A DNA stretch of 64,000 bases, taken from MFD00082-c5 sp963697995. GTDB taxonomy: Bacteria > Chlamydiota > Chlamydiia > Chlamydiales > JAJFMB01. Numbering within the stretch: position 1 is the first letter of the stretch; each line of letters starts with the position of its first letter. Shown one piece after another: positions 40,216 through 51,200 of this stretch. Location: positions 434,001 through 498,000 of the forward strand of contig OY969110.1 in NCBI GenBank assembly GCA_963697995.1, in the 5' to 3' direction. The position numbers were made by a program, and so were the translations under genes. A model generated the notes under the pieces. The model did not search any database and was not told where the DNA came from. It saw nothing but the letters and a program-made list of their open reading frames with translations.

Positions 40216-41865
40216 ATGATCGAGTTTTTTCTTTTTACACTTCTTCTGCTTATATTAAGCCCTCTTTTAGGTCGCTATATGGCTTTTGTTTTTGAAGATG
40301 CTCCAAGAAATCGGTTACCTCTCTTAGGGTCAATAGAAACTCTTCTCTACCGCCTCGCACAAATCGACCCTCAAAAGGAAATGACCTGGAAAGAGTACTT
40401 AAAAGCGCTTCTTTTTTTTAACTTTTTTGGATGGATCATCTTAATTTTACTACAACTTTTTCAACAATACCTTCCTCTAAATCCCCAAAATTTACAAGGC
40501 GTTGAACCCCTCCTTGCCATCAATACCGCAACAAGCTTTGTGACTAACACGAACTGGCAAGCGTATGGAGGCGAAATCACTTTAAGTTATTTCACCCAGA
40601 TGGTGGGGCTTGCCGTGCAAAATTTCTTAAGTGCCGCTACCGGAAATGCAGCTCTTTTAGCCCTCATCAGAGGGCTTTCGAGGCGCTCAACCACCTTTAT
40701 CGGCAATTTCTATAGCGACCTGACAAGAAGTGTGGTTTATCTCTTACTTCCCCTCTCTTTTCTTCTAGCCCCTCTCCTTATCTCACAAGGTGTGATCCAA
40801 AATTTTAAACCCTACATCAACAATATTCCCATGGGTCCTGTCGCCTCACAAGTGGCCATCAAACAACTTGGGACAAACGGGGGTGGGTTCTTTAATGCCA
40901 ACAGCGCTCACCCCTTTGAAAACCCGACCCCTTTCTCTAACTTTTTAGAGAATCTCGCCATCCTTCTGATTCCTGCCGCAACCCCTCATATGTATGGTTA
41001 CCTCACCAATTCGAGAAAACAGGGATGGATTCTCTTTTTAGCGATGTTTATTCTCTTTAACCTCGGATTAGGTGTAGCTCTTCTCTCAGAACACACCTTA
41101 AATCCCGTCCTTAATGAATATCCCGTCTTAGAGGGAAAAGAGACCAGGTTCGGGTCAAACAACTCCATTCTTTGGACCCTTTCCACAACCGCAACAGCCA
41201 ATGGCTCAATTAACTCAATGATCTCAAGCCTCTCCCCTCTTTCAGGAGGAGTTGCCCTCTTTAACCTGATGGTGGGAGAAGTGATTTTTGGAGGGGTGGG
41301 CGTCGGGTTTTGCAGTATCCTCATGTTTGTTCTCTTAACTGTCTTCTTAGCTGGCCTTATGGTGGGAAGAACACCTGAATTTTTTGGCAAAAAAATTGAA
41401 AAAAAAGAGATGCAATGGGTAATGGTTGCGATACTGGCCCCGGCAGCCTTAATCCTCTTTGGCTCATCCCTTGCGAGCTTTTTACCCATCGCCTTAAAAA
41501 GCGTCTCTCACAAAGGTCCCCACGGACTCTCAGAGATCCTTTACACCTTCTCATCAACTTCTGCCAATAATGGTAGCTCCTTTGCAGGTCTTGATGCCAA
41601 TACCCCCTTTTACAACTCCCTTTTAGCCGCCATCATGCTCTTAGGAAGGGTCGCTATCTTAATTCCAAGCCTTGCTGTTGCAAACTTACTGGCCCAAAAA
41701 AATACCACTCAAGCTTCAGCCGGAACATTTGCAACCGATACCCCTCTCTTTTTGATTTTATTGATTAGCGTGATCTTTATTATAGGCGCTCTTACCTTCT
41801 TTCCCGCACTCTCTTTAGGACCAATCGTCGAACAGCTCCTCATGCTAAAAGGAGAGTCGTTTTGA
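40216..41865 (+). CDS. kdpA: Potassium-transporting ATPase A chain (channel-like subunit)
   Basis: Channel-like, K+-selective subunit of the high-affinity K+ pump, 549 residues and about ten membrane helices. Family motifs are NTATSFVTNTNWQAYGGE (first filter loop), QNFLSAATGNAALLALIRG, QLGTNGGGFFNANSAHPFEN, and FSSTSANNGSSFAGL near the C-terminus. It follows kdpF and overlaps the kdpB start by four bases. Confidence 0.97.
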   Translation: MIEFFLFTLLLLILSPLLGRYMAFVFEDAPRNRLPLLGSIETLLYRLAQIDPQKEMTWKEYLKALLFFNFFGWIILILLQLFQQYLPLNPQNLQGVEPLLAINTATSFVTNTNWQAYGGEITLSYFTQMVGLAVQNFLSAATGNAALLALIRGLSRRSTTFIGNFYSDLTRSVVYLLLPLSFLLAPLLISQGVIQNFKPYINNIPMGPVASQVAIKQLGTNGGGFFNANSAHPFENPTPFSNFLENLAILLIPAATPHMYGYLTNSRKQGWILFLAMFILFNLGLGVALLSEHTLNPVLNEYPVLEGKETRFGSNNSILWTLSTTATANGSINSMISSLSPLSGGVALFNLMVGEVIFGGVGVGFCSILMFVLLTVFLAGLMVGRTPEFFGKKIEKKEMQWVMVAILAPAALILFGSSLASFLPIALKSVSHKGPHGLSEILYTFSSTSANNGSSFAGLDANTPFYNSLLAAIMLLGRVAILIPSLAVANLLAQKNTTQASAGTFATDTPLFLILLISVIFIIGALTFFPALSLGPIVEQLLMLKGESF

Positions 41866-43925
41866 AAAAACAAAACCTTATTAGCCAAGAGCTTCTTAAA
41901 GAAGCCCTTAAAGACAGTTTTATCAAGCTAAACCCTAAGACACAAATCAAAAACCCCGTCATGTTTGTCACCTATTTGGGCGCCTTATTTACGATCTACT
42001 CCACTTACCTAACACCCACTTCATTCAATATCCAACTCTCCTTGTGGCTCTTCTTTACTGTTCTTTTTGCCAACTTCGCAAGCGCAATCGCCGAGAGCCG
42101 CGGCAAAGCACAAGCCAAAAGCCTTCGAAAAACACAGAACGAGACTACTGCCAAAAAACTTGTTTATGGAAAAATCGCCCCGACCTCTTCCTTCGACTTA
42201 AAAAGAGGAGACTTGATTCTCTGTGAAACCAATGACATCATCCCTGTCGACGGGGAGGTCGTAGAAGGGATCGCCATGGTCGATGAATCGGCCATTACAG
42301 GAGAGTCGGCACCGGTGATTAGAGAAAGTGGGGGCGACAGAAGCGCGGTAACTGCCGGCACAAGGATTGTGAGCGATCAAATCACGATCAAAGTCACCTC
42401 TGAAAAAGGAAACAGCTTCCTTGATCGAATGATTAGGCTTGTCGAAGGGGCGACAAGACAAAAAACACCTAACGAAATTGCCTTAAGCATCGTTCTTTCC
42501 GCTCTAACCTTGATTTTTCTCTTAACCGTCGTCTCGATTAAACCCTTTGGCGATTACACAGCAAGGCTTCAAGAATCAAACCTGATCACGCTGCCCGTTT
42601 TAATTGCCCTTCTTGTTTGCCTAATCCCTACAACAATAAGCGCTCTTATCAGCGCGATCGGGATTGCAGGAATGGATCGACTCATTCAAAAAAATGTGAT
42701 CGCAAAGAGTGGCCGCTCGGTGGAGGCTGCCGGTGATATCGACTGCCTCATTCTCGATAAAACTGGCACTATCACTCTTGGAAACCGGATGGCAACGGAC
42801 TTTATCCCAGCACCTGGTGTCGAAAAAGCAGAACTTGCCGAGATTGCACAGCTCGCCTCCCTGTCCGATGAAACCCCAGAGGGGCGCTCTATCGTCGTCT
42901 TAAGCAAAAACCTGTTCAACTTAAGGGGTGAGGCGCTCGACCCCAAAAATTGCCGCTTTATTCCCTTCTCTGCAACCACCAGAATGAGTGGCTTAGATTT
43001 TATTGACGATCAAGGACACCCCTCAAGAGTGATTAGGAAAGGCTCAACAGATGCGATCGAAAGACATATCGAATATTTAGGAGGCTCCTTCCCAAAACCC
43101 CTCTACCTCGCAATAGAAGCGATCTCCAACAAAGGGGGCACACCTCTTCTCGTCTCGGATGGCAAGAAAGTAGTCGGTGTGATCCACCTTAAAGATATCA
43201 TCAAAGGGGGCATAAAAGAGCGGTTCGCCGAGATGAGAAAAGTGGGGATCAAAACCTTAATGATCACAGGCGACAACCCTCTAACGGCAGGAGCCATTGC
43301 AGCAGAGGCCGGCGTTGACGATTTTATCGCAGAGGCAACACCCGAAATCAAACTCGAAAGAATCCGCGAAGAGCAAAGAAAAGGGCACTTGGTGGCCATG
43401 ACAGGGGACGGAACAAACGATGCGCCAGCTCTTGCGCAGGCAGATGTTGGCGTTGCGATGAACACAGGGACTCAGGCCTCAAGAGAGGCTGGCAATATGG
43501 TCGACTTAGATAGCAACCCCACCAAGCTTTTAGACATTGTCGAAATCGGAAAACAGCTTCTCATGACAAGAGGTGCCCTTACCACCTTTAGCATCGCAAA
43601 CGATGTCGCCAAATACTTTGCGATTATCCCCGCTCTCTTCGGTACATTTTACAGCCAGCCTCACCAAAAAGGACCTCTTAATACCCTAAACATCATGCAG
43701 CTTCACTCCCCCGAAAGCGCCATTTTAAGCGCCGTTATCTTTAACGCCCTCATCATCATAGCTCTCATCCCGCTTGCCTTAAAAGGGGTTCCCTACAAAC
43801 CACAACCTGCCACAAAAATCTTAAGGCACAACCTCTCTATCTACGGCCTTGGCGGGATCATTATCCCGTTTGTGGGCATTAAATTGATCGATCTCATCAT
43901 CACATTTTTCAGGTTCATCCCATGA
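41862..43925 (+). CDS. kdpB: Potassium-transporting P-type ATPase KdpB
   Basis: Catalytic P-type ATPase subunit, 687 residues. The phosphorylated Asp is in LDKTGTITLG; the actuator motif is AITGESAPVI; the nucleotide and hinge motifs are TMITGDNPLTAGAIA-like (LMITGDNPLTA) and MTGDGTNDAPALAQADVG. The start is TTG at 41862, overlapping the kdpA stop, with GGAG seven bases upstream. Hydrolysis of ATP drives K+ uptake through KdpA. Confidence 0.97.
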   Translation: MKKQNLISQELLKEALKDSFIKLNPKTQIKNPVMFVTYLGALFTIYSTYLTPTSFNIQLSLWLFFTVLFANFASAIAESRGKAQAKSLRKTQNETTAKKLVYGKIAPTSSFDLKRGDLILCETNDIIPVDGEVVEGIAMVDESAITGESAPVIRESGGDRSAVTAGTRIVSDQITIKVTSEKGNSFLDRMIRLVEGATRQKTPNEIALSIVLSALTLIFLLTVVSIKPFGDYTARLQESNLITLPVLIALLVCLIPTTISALISAIGIAGMDRLIQKNVIAKSGRSVEAAGDIDCLILDKTGTITLGNRMATDFIPAPGVEKAELAEIAQLASLSDETPEGRSIVVLSKNLFNLRGEALDPKNCRFIPFSATTRMSGLDFIDDQGHPSRVIRKGSTDAIERHIEYLGGSFPKPLYLAIEAISNKGGTPLLVSDGKKVVGVIHLKDIIKGGIKERFAEMRKVGIKTLMITGDNPLTAGAIAAEAGVDDFIAEATPEIKLERIREEQRKGHLVAMTGDGTNDAPALAQADVGVAMNTGTQASREAGNMVDLDSNPTKLLDIVEIGKQLLMTRGALTTFSIANDVAKYFAIIPALFGTFYSQPHQKGPLNTLNIMQLHSPESAILSAVIFNALIIIALIPLALKGVPYKPQPATKILRHNLSIYGLGGIIIPFVGIKLIDLIITFFRFIP

Positions 43926-44461
43926 AACAATCTTTAAAACTTATTTTTTTAATGACCCTCTTAACAGGATTTATCTATCCGATGATCATCACTTTCCTTG
44001 GGCAATCAGCAATGCCATTTCTTGCCAATGGGAGTCTTATCACAAGTGACGCTCAATTTTTAGGCTCCCTTCTTATCGCAAAAAAAACCGAAGGGAATGG
44101 CGACTTTTGGCCACGCCCCTCAAGCATCGATTACGACCCCTTAAAACCCTCAGGAGGAAGTAATTTAGGCCCAACAAGTCAAGAGCTTAAAAAAATAATC
44201 AAAGAGAGAAAACAAAAGGTTGGTCACAATGCCCCTCCCGAGCTTCTTTTTGCTTCAGGCAGCGGATTAGATCCCCACATAAGCTTAGAAACAGCCTACT
44301 ACCAGATCCCACGGATTGCCAAAAATAGGGGCATGAAAGAAGAAGATTTAAAAAAACTGATCGATACCTTAAAAGAGGGAAAACAATTTCATTGTTTGGG
44401 CCCTGAATATGTTAACGTTTTACTTCTCAATAAGAGTTTAGATGACAGACGAATACGATAG
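43922..44461 (+). CDS. kdpC: Potassium-transporting ATPase C chain
   Basis: Small membrane-anchored subunit of KdpFABC, 179 residues. One N-terminal helix (LKLIFLMTLLTGFIYPMIIT) is followed by FWPRPSSIDYDPLKPSGGSN and ASGSGLDPHISLETAYYQIPRIA, both diagnostic for KdpC. It overlaps kdpB by 4 bp and kdpD by 20 bp. Confidence 0.96.
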   Translation: MKQSLKLIFLMTLLTGFIYPMIITFLGQSAMPFLANGSLITSDAQFLGSLLIAKKTEGNGDFWPRPSSIDYDPLKPSGGSNLGPTSQELKKIIKERKQKVGHNAPPELLFASGSGLDPHISLETAYYQIPRIAKNRGMKEEDLKKLIDTLKEGKQFHCLGPEYVNVLLLNKSLDDRRIR

Positions 44462-46364
44462 ACTAGATCCCGACGAACTTTTAAAAGCGATAAAAAAGCA
44501 AGAAAGAATGGCCAAACCCGGACAACTCAAAATTTTTTTTGGGATGGCAGCAGGTGTTGGAAAAACGTATGCCATGCTAGAAGAGGCGCAGCAAAAGTTA
44601 AAACAGGGGGTCAATTTGGTTGTGGGAACGATCAACACCCATGGAAGAGAAGCTACTGAGAACCTCCTCAAAGGGCTCCCCATCGTCAAAGAGAGGTGGA
44701 TCACCTACAAGGATGCCGTCTTTGAAGAGATGGACGTCAAAGCGATCCTTGATTTAAAACCACAGCTTGTCTTAGTCGATGAACTTGCCCACTCTAATGT
44801 GCCAGGATCTAAACATCCGAAAAGATGGCAAGATGTGATGGATTTATTAGACGCCGGAATCGATGTTTACACAACCCTTAACGTGCAACACATCGAAAGC
44901 CGAAAAGATATCGTCGAGCATTTAACGGGAATTGAGATGAGGGAAACGGTTCCCGACCTTATTTTAGAGAGAGCCAGTCGTATCGAACTGATCGACTTGC
45001 CTCCAGAAGAGCTGCTGCAGCGCTTAAAAGAGGGAAAGGTCTACTTAGGAGATCAATCTCAAAGAGCCATAGACCATTTTTTCCAGGAGCCTAACTTAAT
45101 GGCTCTTCGGGAGATTTCCCTTCGATTAACCGCAGAGAAAGTGGACCACGATTTGCACTCGATGCAGGGAAGAGGATGGAAAACAAGGGAGAGATTCCTG
45201 GTGGCCATCTCTGCAAGCCCCTCATCTGAACACCTGATCAGGTCGGCAAGACGCCTCTCGTTTGAGCTCGATGCCCCACTAGTTGCCCTCTTTGTGAATA
45301 CCGGTGATGTTTTAGATGATGCAACGCAAGCGCGCTTAAACCGCAACTTAAACCTCGCAAGAGATTTAGGCGCTGAAGTGATCACGACAAGCGATTTAAG
45401 CATCGCATCGGCTCTGCAAAGAATCGCTAAAGAAAAAGACATCACAAGACTTATTGTCGGAAGATCCGTCACAAAAAAATTCGATTTTTTAAATCCTTTC
45501 AAAGGCAATTTTTTCTGTCGGCTAGAGCAGGATAATAAAAATCTCGACATTATCATCTTAAGACAAGAAAAAGTCACCTCTGTTTACCAAAAAACGATGA
45601 CTCCCTCGTTTCAAATAAACTTGAAAGAGTATCTGATTGCCATTGGCGCCGTTTTAGGCATGACCCTCCTCAGCTTTTTAACAGACCCCTTTATTGGGTA
45701 TAAGCCGGTCGGTTTTATGTTTCTTCTTGGGATTTTAGTTTTAAGTTTTTTTATAGGTCGCGCTCCCATTTTTTTAAGCGTGATCTTAAGTGCCCTATCG
45801 TGGCAGTTTTTCTTTATGCACCCCCACTTTAGTTTCAAAACGACTGAGCCTGAAAACATCACCTTCGTTTTGATTTACTCAATAGTGACTTTCATCATGG
45901 CTATGATGGCCATTAAATTAAGGGAAAGAGAACAATTTTTAAAAAAACGGGAAGAGACAACAAGGCGACTGCTCGATTCAGAGTTAGAGATTGCCAAATC
46001 GACCAATCTACACGAACTACAAAGAAATATCTGTGCCCGCCTCGAAAGTTATTTTCCTGGAACATTCTCTCTTTTTGCAGAAGAGAAAGGGGGGGATCTA
46101 AATCTTCAAGGCCTCTCTTCTCTAAACGGGGATACGGAGAAAGCTGCTGCCGTTTGGGTGTTTCAAAATGGGAAAATGGGAGGGTGGTCAACAGACACGC
46201 TCCCTTCAGCAAAAGGGATCTACTTTCCGATCCTTTTTGGAAAAAACACGATAGGGGTTCTGGGATACTATCCCAATACTGAACGCCCCCTATCCATTGA
46301 AGAGATCCACTTTATCAGGCAAGTCACACAACAACTAGGTGTGACTCTTGAACTTCTCAAATAA
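44442..46364 (+). CDS. kdpD: KdpD-like sensor lacking the histidine kinase domains
   Basis: A 640-residue protein with the complete sensory part of KdpD: the KdpD N-terminal domain with Walker-type GMAAGVGKT (residues 34-42) and LVDELAHSNVPGSKHPKRW, a universal-stress domain (~250-370), four membrane helices (~390-495) and a GAF domain to the end. It stops at RQVTQQLGVTLELLK, just where the HisKA domain should begin; neither HisKA nor HATPase nor a KdpE response regulator follows. Full KdpD is about 890 residues. Regulation of Kdp must therefore work without local phosphotransfer, perhaps by ligand (such as c-di-AMP) binding to the stress-protein domain, or through a distant partner. Confidence 0.93.
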   Translation: MTDEYDRLDPDELLKAIKKQERMAKPGQLKIFFGMAAGVGKTYAMLEEAQQKLKQGVNLVVGTINTHGREATENLLKGLPIVKERWITYKDAVFEEMDVKAILDLKPQLVLVDELAHSNVPGSKHPKRWQDVMDLLDAGIDVYTTLNVQHIESRKDIVEHLTGIEMRETVPDLILERASRIELIDLPPEELLQRLKEGKVYLGDQSQRAIDHFFQEPNLMALREISLRLTAEKVDHDLHSMQGRGWKTRERFLVAISASPSSEHLIRSARRLSFELDAPLVALFVNTGDVLDDATQARLNRNLNLARDLGAEVITTSDLSIASALQRIAKEKDITRLIVGRSVTKKFDFLNPFKGNFFCRLEQDNKNLDIIILRQEKVTSVYQKTMTPSFQINLKEYLIAIGAVLGMTLLSFLTDPFIGYKPVGFMFLLGILVLSFFIGRAPIFLSVILSALSWQFFFMHPHFSFKTTEPENITFVLIYSIVTFIMAMMAIKLREREQFLKKREETTRRLLDSELEIAKSTNLHELQRNICARLESYFPGTFSLFAEEKGGDLNLQGLSSLNGDTEKAAAVWVFQNGKMGGWSTDTLPSAKGIYFPILFGKNTIGVLGYYPNTERPLSIEEIHFIRQVTQQLGVTLELLK

Positions 46365-46367
46365 AAC

Positions 46368-48242
46368 TTAAACAAGTTCAGCCCACTCTTCAAAACTCAA
46401 CCGAAGCTTATCTTCAAGTTCTTTTTTCTTTTTTAAGAGCTGATTGATTTCCGCTTGAGGCGTTTTTTCGTAGAATTGAGGAGCGACTAAAAGGTTTTCG
46501 AGGTGTGAGAGCGCCTCTTCCAATCTCTGACACTCTTTTTCTAATTGAGATACCCTTTTTTGGTGGGCTTTTTTCTCGTCACGAGTCTCAAGCCTCTCTT
46601 TTTTCTCCTGAGAAACCCCCTCTTTTTTCTTCTGAACCTGAGCGAGTTCCACCTGTTGCCGGTACTCTTTATAAGTGCCCGGATAATCGATCACCCCTTT
46701 GTCTTTTGTGATCTCGACAATCCTCGTTGCAATCTCATCGATAAAATGGCGATTGTGGCTGACCATAATAAGAGTTCCGTTGTACCCTTTTAAGGCTTCA
46801 ATCAACGAATCGATCCCTTCCATATCGAGATGGTTTGTCGGTTCATCAAAAATGAGAACGTTGTGGGGAAGAAGCATCATTTTACCTAAAATAAGGCGCG
46901 CCTTCTCACCACCACTTAAGACGGCTACCGGTTTTTTCACATCATCTCTTGAGAAAAGCACTTTTGCCAAGATCTCTCTTAGGGCATTATCGGAGGCTGT
47001 TGGCACTTTATGAGTAAGCCACTCCAGAACGGTTAAATCCCCAAACACCTCGCTTGAGTGGTCCTGCGGGAAAAAAAGGGGGTGACACGAGGCTCCCCAC
47101 ACAATCTCTCCCCCATCTTGAGGAAGTCTTCCAGCCAAAATGTTTAAAAGAGTCGACTTCCCAATCCCGTTAACACCGATGAAAGCCACCCTTTCTTGCC
47201 GAACAATTTCAAACGAGACTTTATTTAAAACACACTTTTCCCCAAACGACTTTTGAATCCCCAAAACTTTTAAAACAAGACTTGCCGACTTAAGGGTCTC
47301 GTTAAACCGTAAATTAAGCGGGCGACGCGACGTGGGATTGAGTTTTAAATCCTCCATTTCGGTTTCAATTTTTTTCACAAGGTGCAGTTTTGAATGGGCT
47401 TGCCTCGCTTTCGAAGCTTTTGCTTTAAATCTCGTGATAAACCCTTGAAGCTCCTCTCGCCTTTTGTCCTGCTTTTCTAAAAGGGCTTCCTTTTGCATTA
47501 AGTCGTTTTGTTTTCTCTCTAAAAACGCATCGTAATTTCCGGGATAGTGGGTGACTTGTTCGTGATCCAAATCGAGAATATTGGTGCAGACGGCATTAAG
47601 AAAATGGCGATCGTGAGAGGTGACTAAAACGACATGTGGATAAGCTTTTAAATACCCTTCAAGCCACTGAATCGATAAGATATCTAAGTGGTTCGTCGGC
47701 TCATCCAATATAAGAACATCGGGTTCAGAAAAAAGACACTGCGCAAGTAATACCCTAAGTTTATACCCTCCCGAGAGAAAAGAGAGAGACTTTTCGTGAT
47801 CATTTTCTGAAATACCAAGACCGATAAGGAGCTTGGCGGCTTTAGATTCTGCACTATACCCCCCAATCCTCTCATACTCGACATCGAGCTTCTCTAACAG
47901 AAGGCAATCCTCTTCGGTAAACTCTTTTAAATCAAGAAGAGCTAGCCGTTTTTTCCTAGCTTCGATAAGAAAAGGTAAACCTGCCAAAACGACATCGATA
48001 ACTCGCCACCCCTCATAAAGAAAATGCTCCTGCTTAAGCGTTCCAATTTTTGAGCCCCCTGTGATGACGATCTGCCCCTCTTCGGCCTCAACTTCCCCCG
48101 CTAAAATCTTCATCAAAGTCGATTTTCCAGAGCCATTGGCTCCTACAAGGCCATACCTTAAGCCCGGCTGGAGCTGAAAGGTCACATTAGAAAAAAGAAC
48201 CCGTCCACCAAAAGATAATTTAAGTTGAAAAACACTAAGCAT
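46368..48242 (-). CDS. ABC-F family ATPase (ribosome-associated)
   Basis: A 624-residue protein with two ABC domains and no membrane segments, the ABC-F plan (Uup/EttA/YheS). First domain: GLVGANGSGKSTLMKIL, LSFLSGGYKLRVLLAQ, VLILDEPTNHLD. Second: FIGVNGIGKSTLLNILAG, AVLSGGEKARLILGK, VLIFDEPTNHLD. The linker between them is helical and charged, and a C-terminal coiled coil (~540-624) follows, as in Uup. Such proteins act on ribosomes in translation or antibiotic protection. It is convergent with kdpD with a three-base gap. Confidence 0.93.
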   Translation of the reverse strand: MLSVFQLKLSFGGRVLFSNVTFQLQPGLRYGLVGANGSGKSTLMKILAGEVEAEEGQIVITGGSKIGTLKQEHFLYEGWRVIDVVLAGLPFLIEARKKRLALLDLKEFTEEDCLLLEKLDVEYERIGGYSAESKAAKLLIGLGISENDHEKSLSFLSGGYKLRVLLAQCLFSEPDVLILDEPTNHLDILSIQWLEGYLKAYPHVVLVTSHDRHFLNAVCTNILDLDHEQVTHYPGNYDAFLERKQNDLMQKEALLEKQDKRREELQGFITRFKAKASKARQAHSKLHLVKKIETEMEDLKLNPTSRRPLNLRFNETLKSASLVLKVLGIQKSFGEKCVLNKVSFEIVRQERVAFIGVNGIGKSTLLNILAGRLPQDGGEIVWGASCHPLFFPQDHSSEVFGDLTVLEWLTHKVPTASDNALREILAKVLFSRDDVKKPVAVLSGGEKARLILGKMMLLPHNVLIFDEPTNHLDMEGIDSLIEALKGYNGTLIMVSHNRHFIDEIATRIVEITKDKGVIDYPGTYKEYRQQVELAQVQKKKEGVSQEKKERLETRDEKKAHQKRVSQLEKECQRLEEALSHLENLLVAPQFYEKTPQAEINQLLKKKKELEDKLRLSFEEWAELV

Positions 48243-48297
48243 AACGCATGATGATACTATAAATCAGAGGAGATGTCAAAAAATCAAAAAATTATTT

Positions 48298-51200
48298 TTA
48301 TTCTTTTTTGATTTTCAGAGGAAACTCCTCACTCACCCCTCCTCCGTGTTTAACAATACGAACAGTAAATTCTCCCACATCATCACCTGTTGGGGTCCCT
48401 TGCAATTTATTATCTCTATACTCTAAACCATCAGGGAAAGGCTTCTCAGGTGGCAGAGCAAATCCATTCGATAAAACAATCACTCTTTCCACCTCTTCCC
48501 ATCCTAATTTAAGATCATGAGAGTAATAGTTACCGACAAAAGCCGTTTCAGCCTCCGGTTTTTTATATTTTTCTTTGCGGAACCGGTTTAAAAAAATATC
48601 TCTATTTACATAAAACTCGTAGGCACTAATGAATCCTGTCACTACATAACCAAATGCTTGATAAACTGTCTTCCAGTAGGTAGCTCCCGAAACATTCACG
48701 ACAAAATTCACCACACAACTGCCCCCGTGACCATCAGACACCAAAAGTTTCAGGGTGTAATCTGTCGTCGTAATGCCATTGGCGGTTTGTGGGGTAGGTG
48801 TTCCCGAAACAACTCTCGTCAGGTTATCAAATTTAAGGAAAAAAGGGCTGGATTGGACTTTATAGGTCAATGTATCCCCATCGACATCGCTCACCGTATT
48901 AGAATTGATCGTATAGGAAAAATCATTATTCACGGTTAAAAGTTGCGTCGGGATCAAATTATTTTGGACAGGGGATGAGTTTGGAACAGTTATGCTAAAA
49001 CCTAATGTAGAAACACCTTGAAAGGGATCTTGAGCCCTTAATTGAATAGGGTATTGATTTCTGCCAAAAGGGGTACCGGAAAAATCGCCGGTTGCTGAAT
49101 CGCAGCCAATCCATGCAGGCAAAACGTCACTGCCAAGCAAATTGCCGCTATAAATGACCGGATCACCATCCGGATCATAGGCCATCCCGTTTGGTATTTT
49201 ATAGGTCGAAAACTTGCCTGTAGGCCATGTTTGATTGTTCAATGATTTAACAAATACGGGAGATCGATTGGGAACAATCACTTTAAACGAAACGGAAGCT
49301 ACTCCCGTGTACCCATCATCGCCCGTAAGAACAATTGAGTAATTGCCCTGGTGGCCTGATTGGGGTGCGATTTCAAATTCAAGAGCGGTTTCATTAAATT
49401 GGATAAAATGGGGTAAGGGGGTAGTCGTATAGGTAAAATTGGCATTCGGAAACTCAAACGGCTCAACTGTCACTGTTGTGGAATTGCCCACATAGACCAC
49501 CTGGTCTAACACCACCGGGACACTAATTGCGCCTACATGAACAGGGATCTCGGTGACAAGAGAGTTTCCATCACTGACAGTTGCCGTCAATTCAAAAAAC
49601 CATAAACCGCGATCTTGAGTGGTAGGCTGAGTCACTGTCAAAGTCCTCTTGGAGGCATCCATAAGGGAAAGTCCTAAGACGGAATTTCCCGTTAAAATTT
49701 TATTTCCCATAACCGTAAGGTATCCCACAGCAATACTAGCTTGATAACTATTTGGAACTAAAGCTGTAATAAAACCATTTTCCAAATCGTAAAAATCAAT
49801 CACATACAGATTGCCAGAAGCCGTTGACACATAGAGGAAACTGCCAATGAAATTCAATTCCAATGCATTCTCACCCATAAATATGGAGTACAAAAATTGA
49901 GGATTTGTGGGGTTGGTATTGTTGTAAACGAGAACCCCTGAGTAGGAACCGATAAATAATGTTTGACCACTCATAGCACTACAAGTGGACCCATACGGGA
50001 CTAATATCGTTGCTAGCTTACTCATCTGCCCTGTCGAAGTGATGTTGATCAGATCAAACCCTCTTAGAAAATGGTTGTAAATAAAATTCCCCTGGACACT
50101 AAAAAATGGGGCAGATCCACTGCCATAACCAGTGACACTTATTGTGTTGTCGACCACCAAATCAGTCACATTGCTAATATCAATCGATGTTATATTATTA
50201 AAATTATTAGATACTGGATAACCGGTTACAATATGATTATTAACAAGAGTATTTGAATTACCATAATAATTATTTGCATTGAATTTAGAGTTTTCCTCAA
50301 AAGTTGTTGCATTGAAGACCTGTATCTGATAGGCGGTGGTATTAGAGCCTATCAAGAAAATGGCATCCTGTTGTACAAAAATATTCTTTGCTGATATCAG
50401 AGGTAACGGTTGACTCCAAACAAGGCTCTCTGTTCTTATATCGACCTTGACAAGGTTGTTAGAAAATGTATTTCCATCATAACTAGAGACTACGACATAG
50501 ACGTAAGGACCCGAGGCGGCAAAAGTTTGCGGTACCCCATTTAAATTTACTGTTGAACTTTGGGTGATTGGACCCATCCCCAACTTGATCCAGGCAGGTG
50601 GTGGTAGACCACTCCTCTGCTGAATTGTAAGATCTATATTGAGAGAGGGATCGGCAAGTTGGTAGGTTGATAATAGATCGATCGGCAAGGTGAAAGTCTG
50701 ACCTAGCTCCACCGAAAAAGGGGCTAAATTCGAAGGATTGATCACTGAGATGGGTTGAGAAGAGGTCCGTCTTCGAATATCGCTTACCCCTTCTGCAAGG
50801 GCCCTTTCGACTTTACTTACCGTAAAATACAAACCTGCAAGCAAAACCGTGTTTGGATTCTGTTTCGTGATGATCGTGGCCAAGAAGGTGATCGCTGCAT
50901 TGATGACTATTTTAGGGGCCTGATTGAGTAATTGAGAAGCAAAACTTAAAAATAGTCGTGCCTCAACGTATCTGTTTTGATCGACTAATCTCCACTGATC
51001 CCCCTCTTTTTCAAAGAGCGATTTTTGGATCTCTACCTTCTGCCCTTTTACCCTCTTTTCCGTATAGGTGAGGTGATCACTTTCCATTTCTGCCTTATAC
51101 TCACACCAAGCCCCCGCTTTTTCACAAACTCGACTCGTATGAATCTCTTTGTTGGCCTCAAAGGTATGGATCGTCAGATAACTCTTTCCATCGTATTCAA

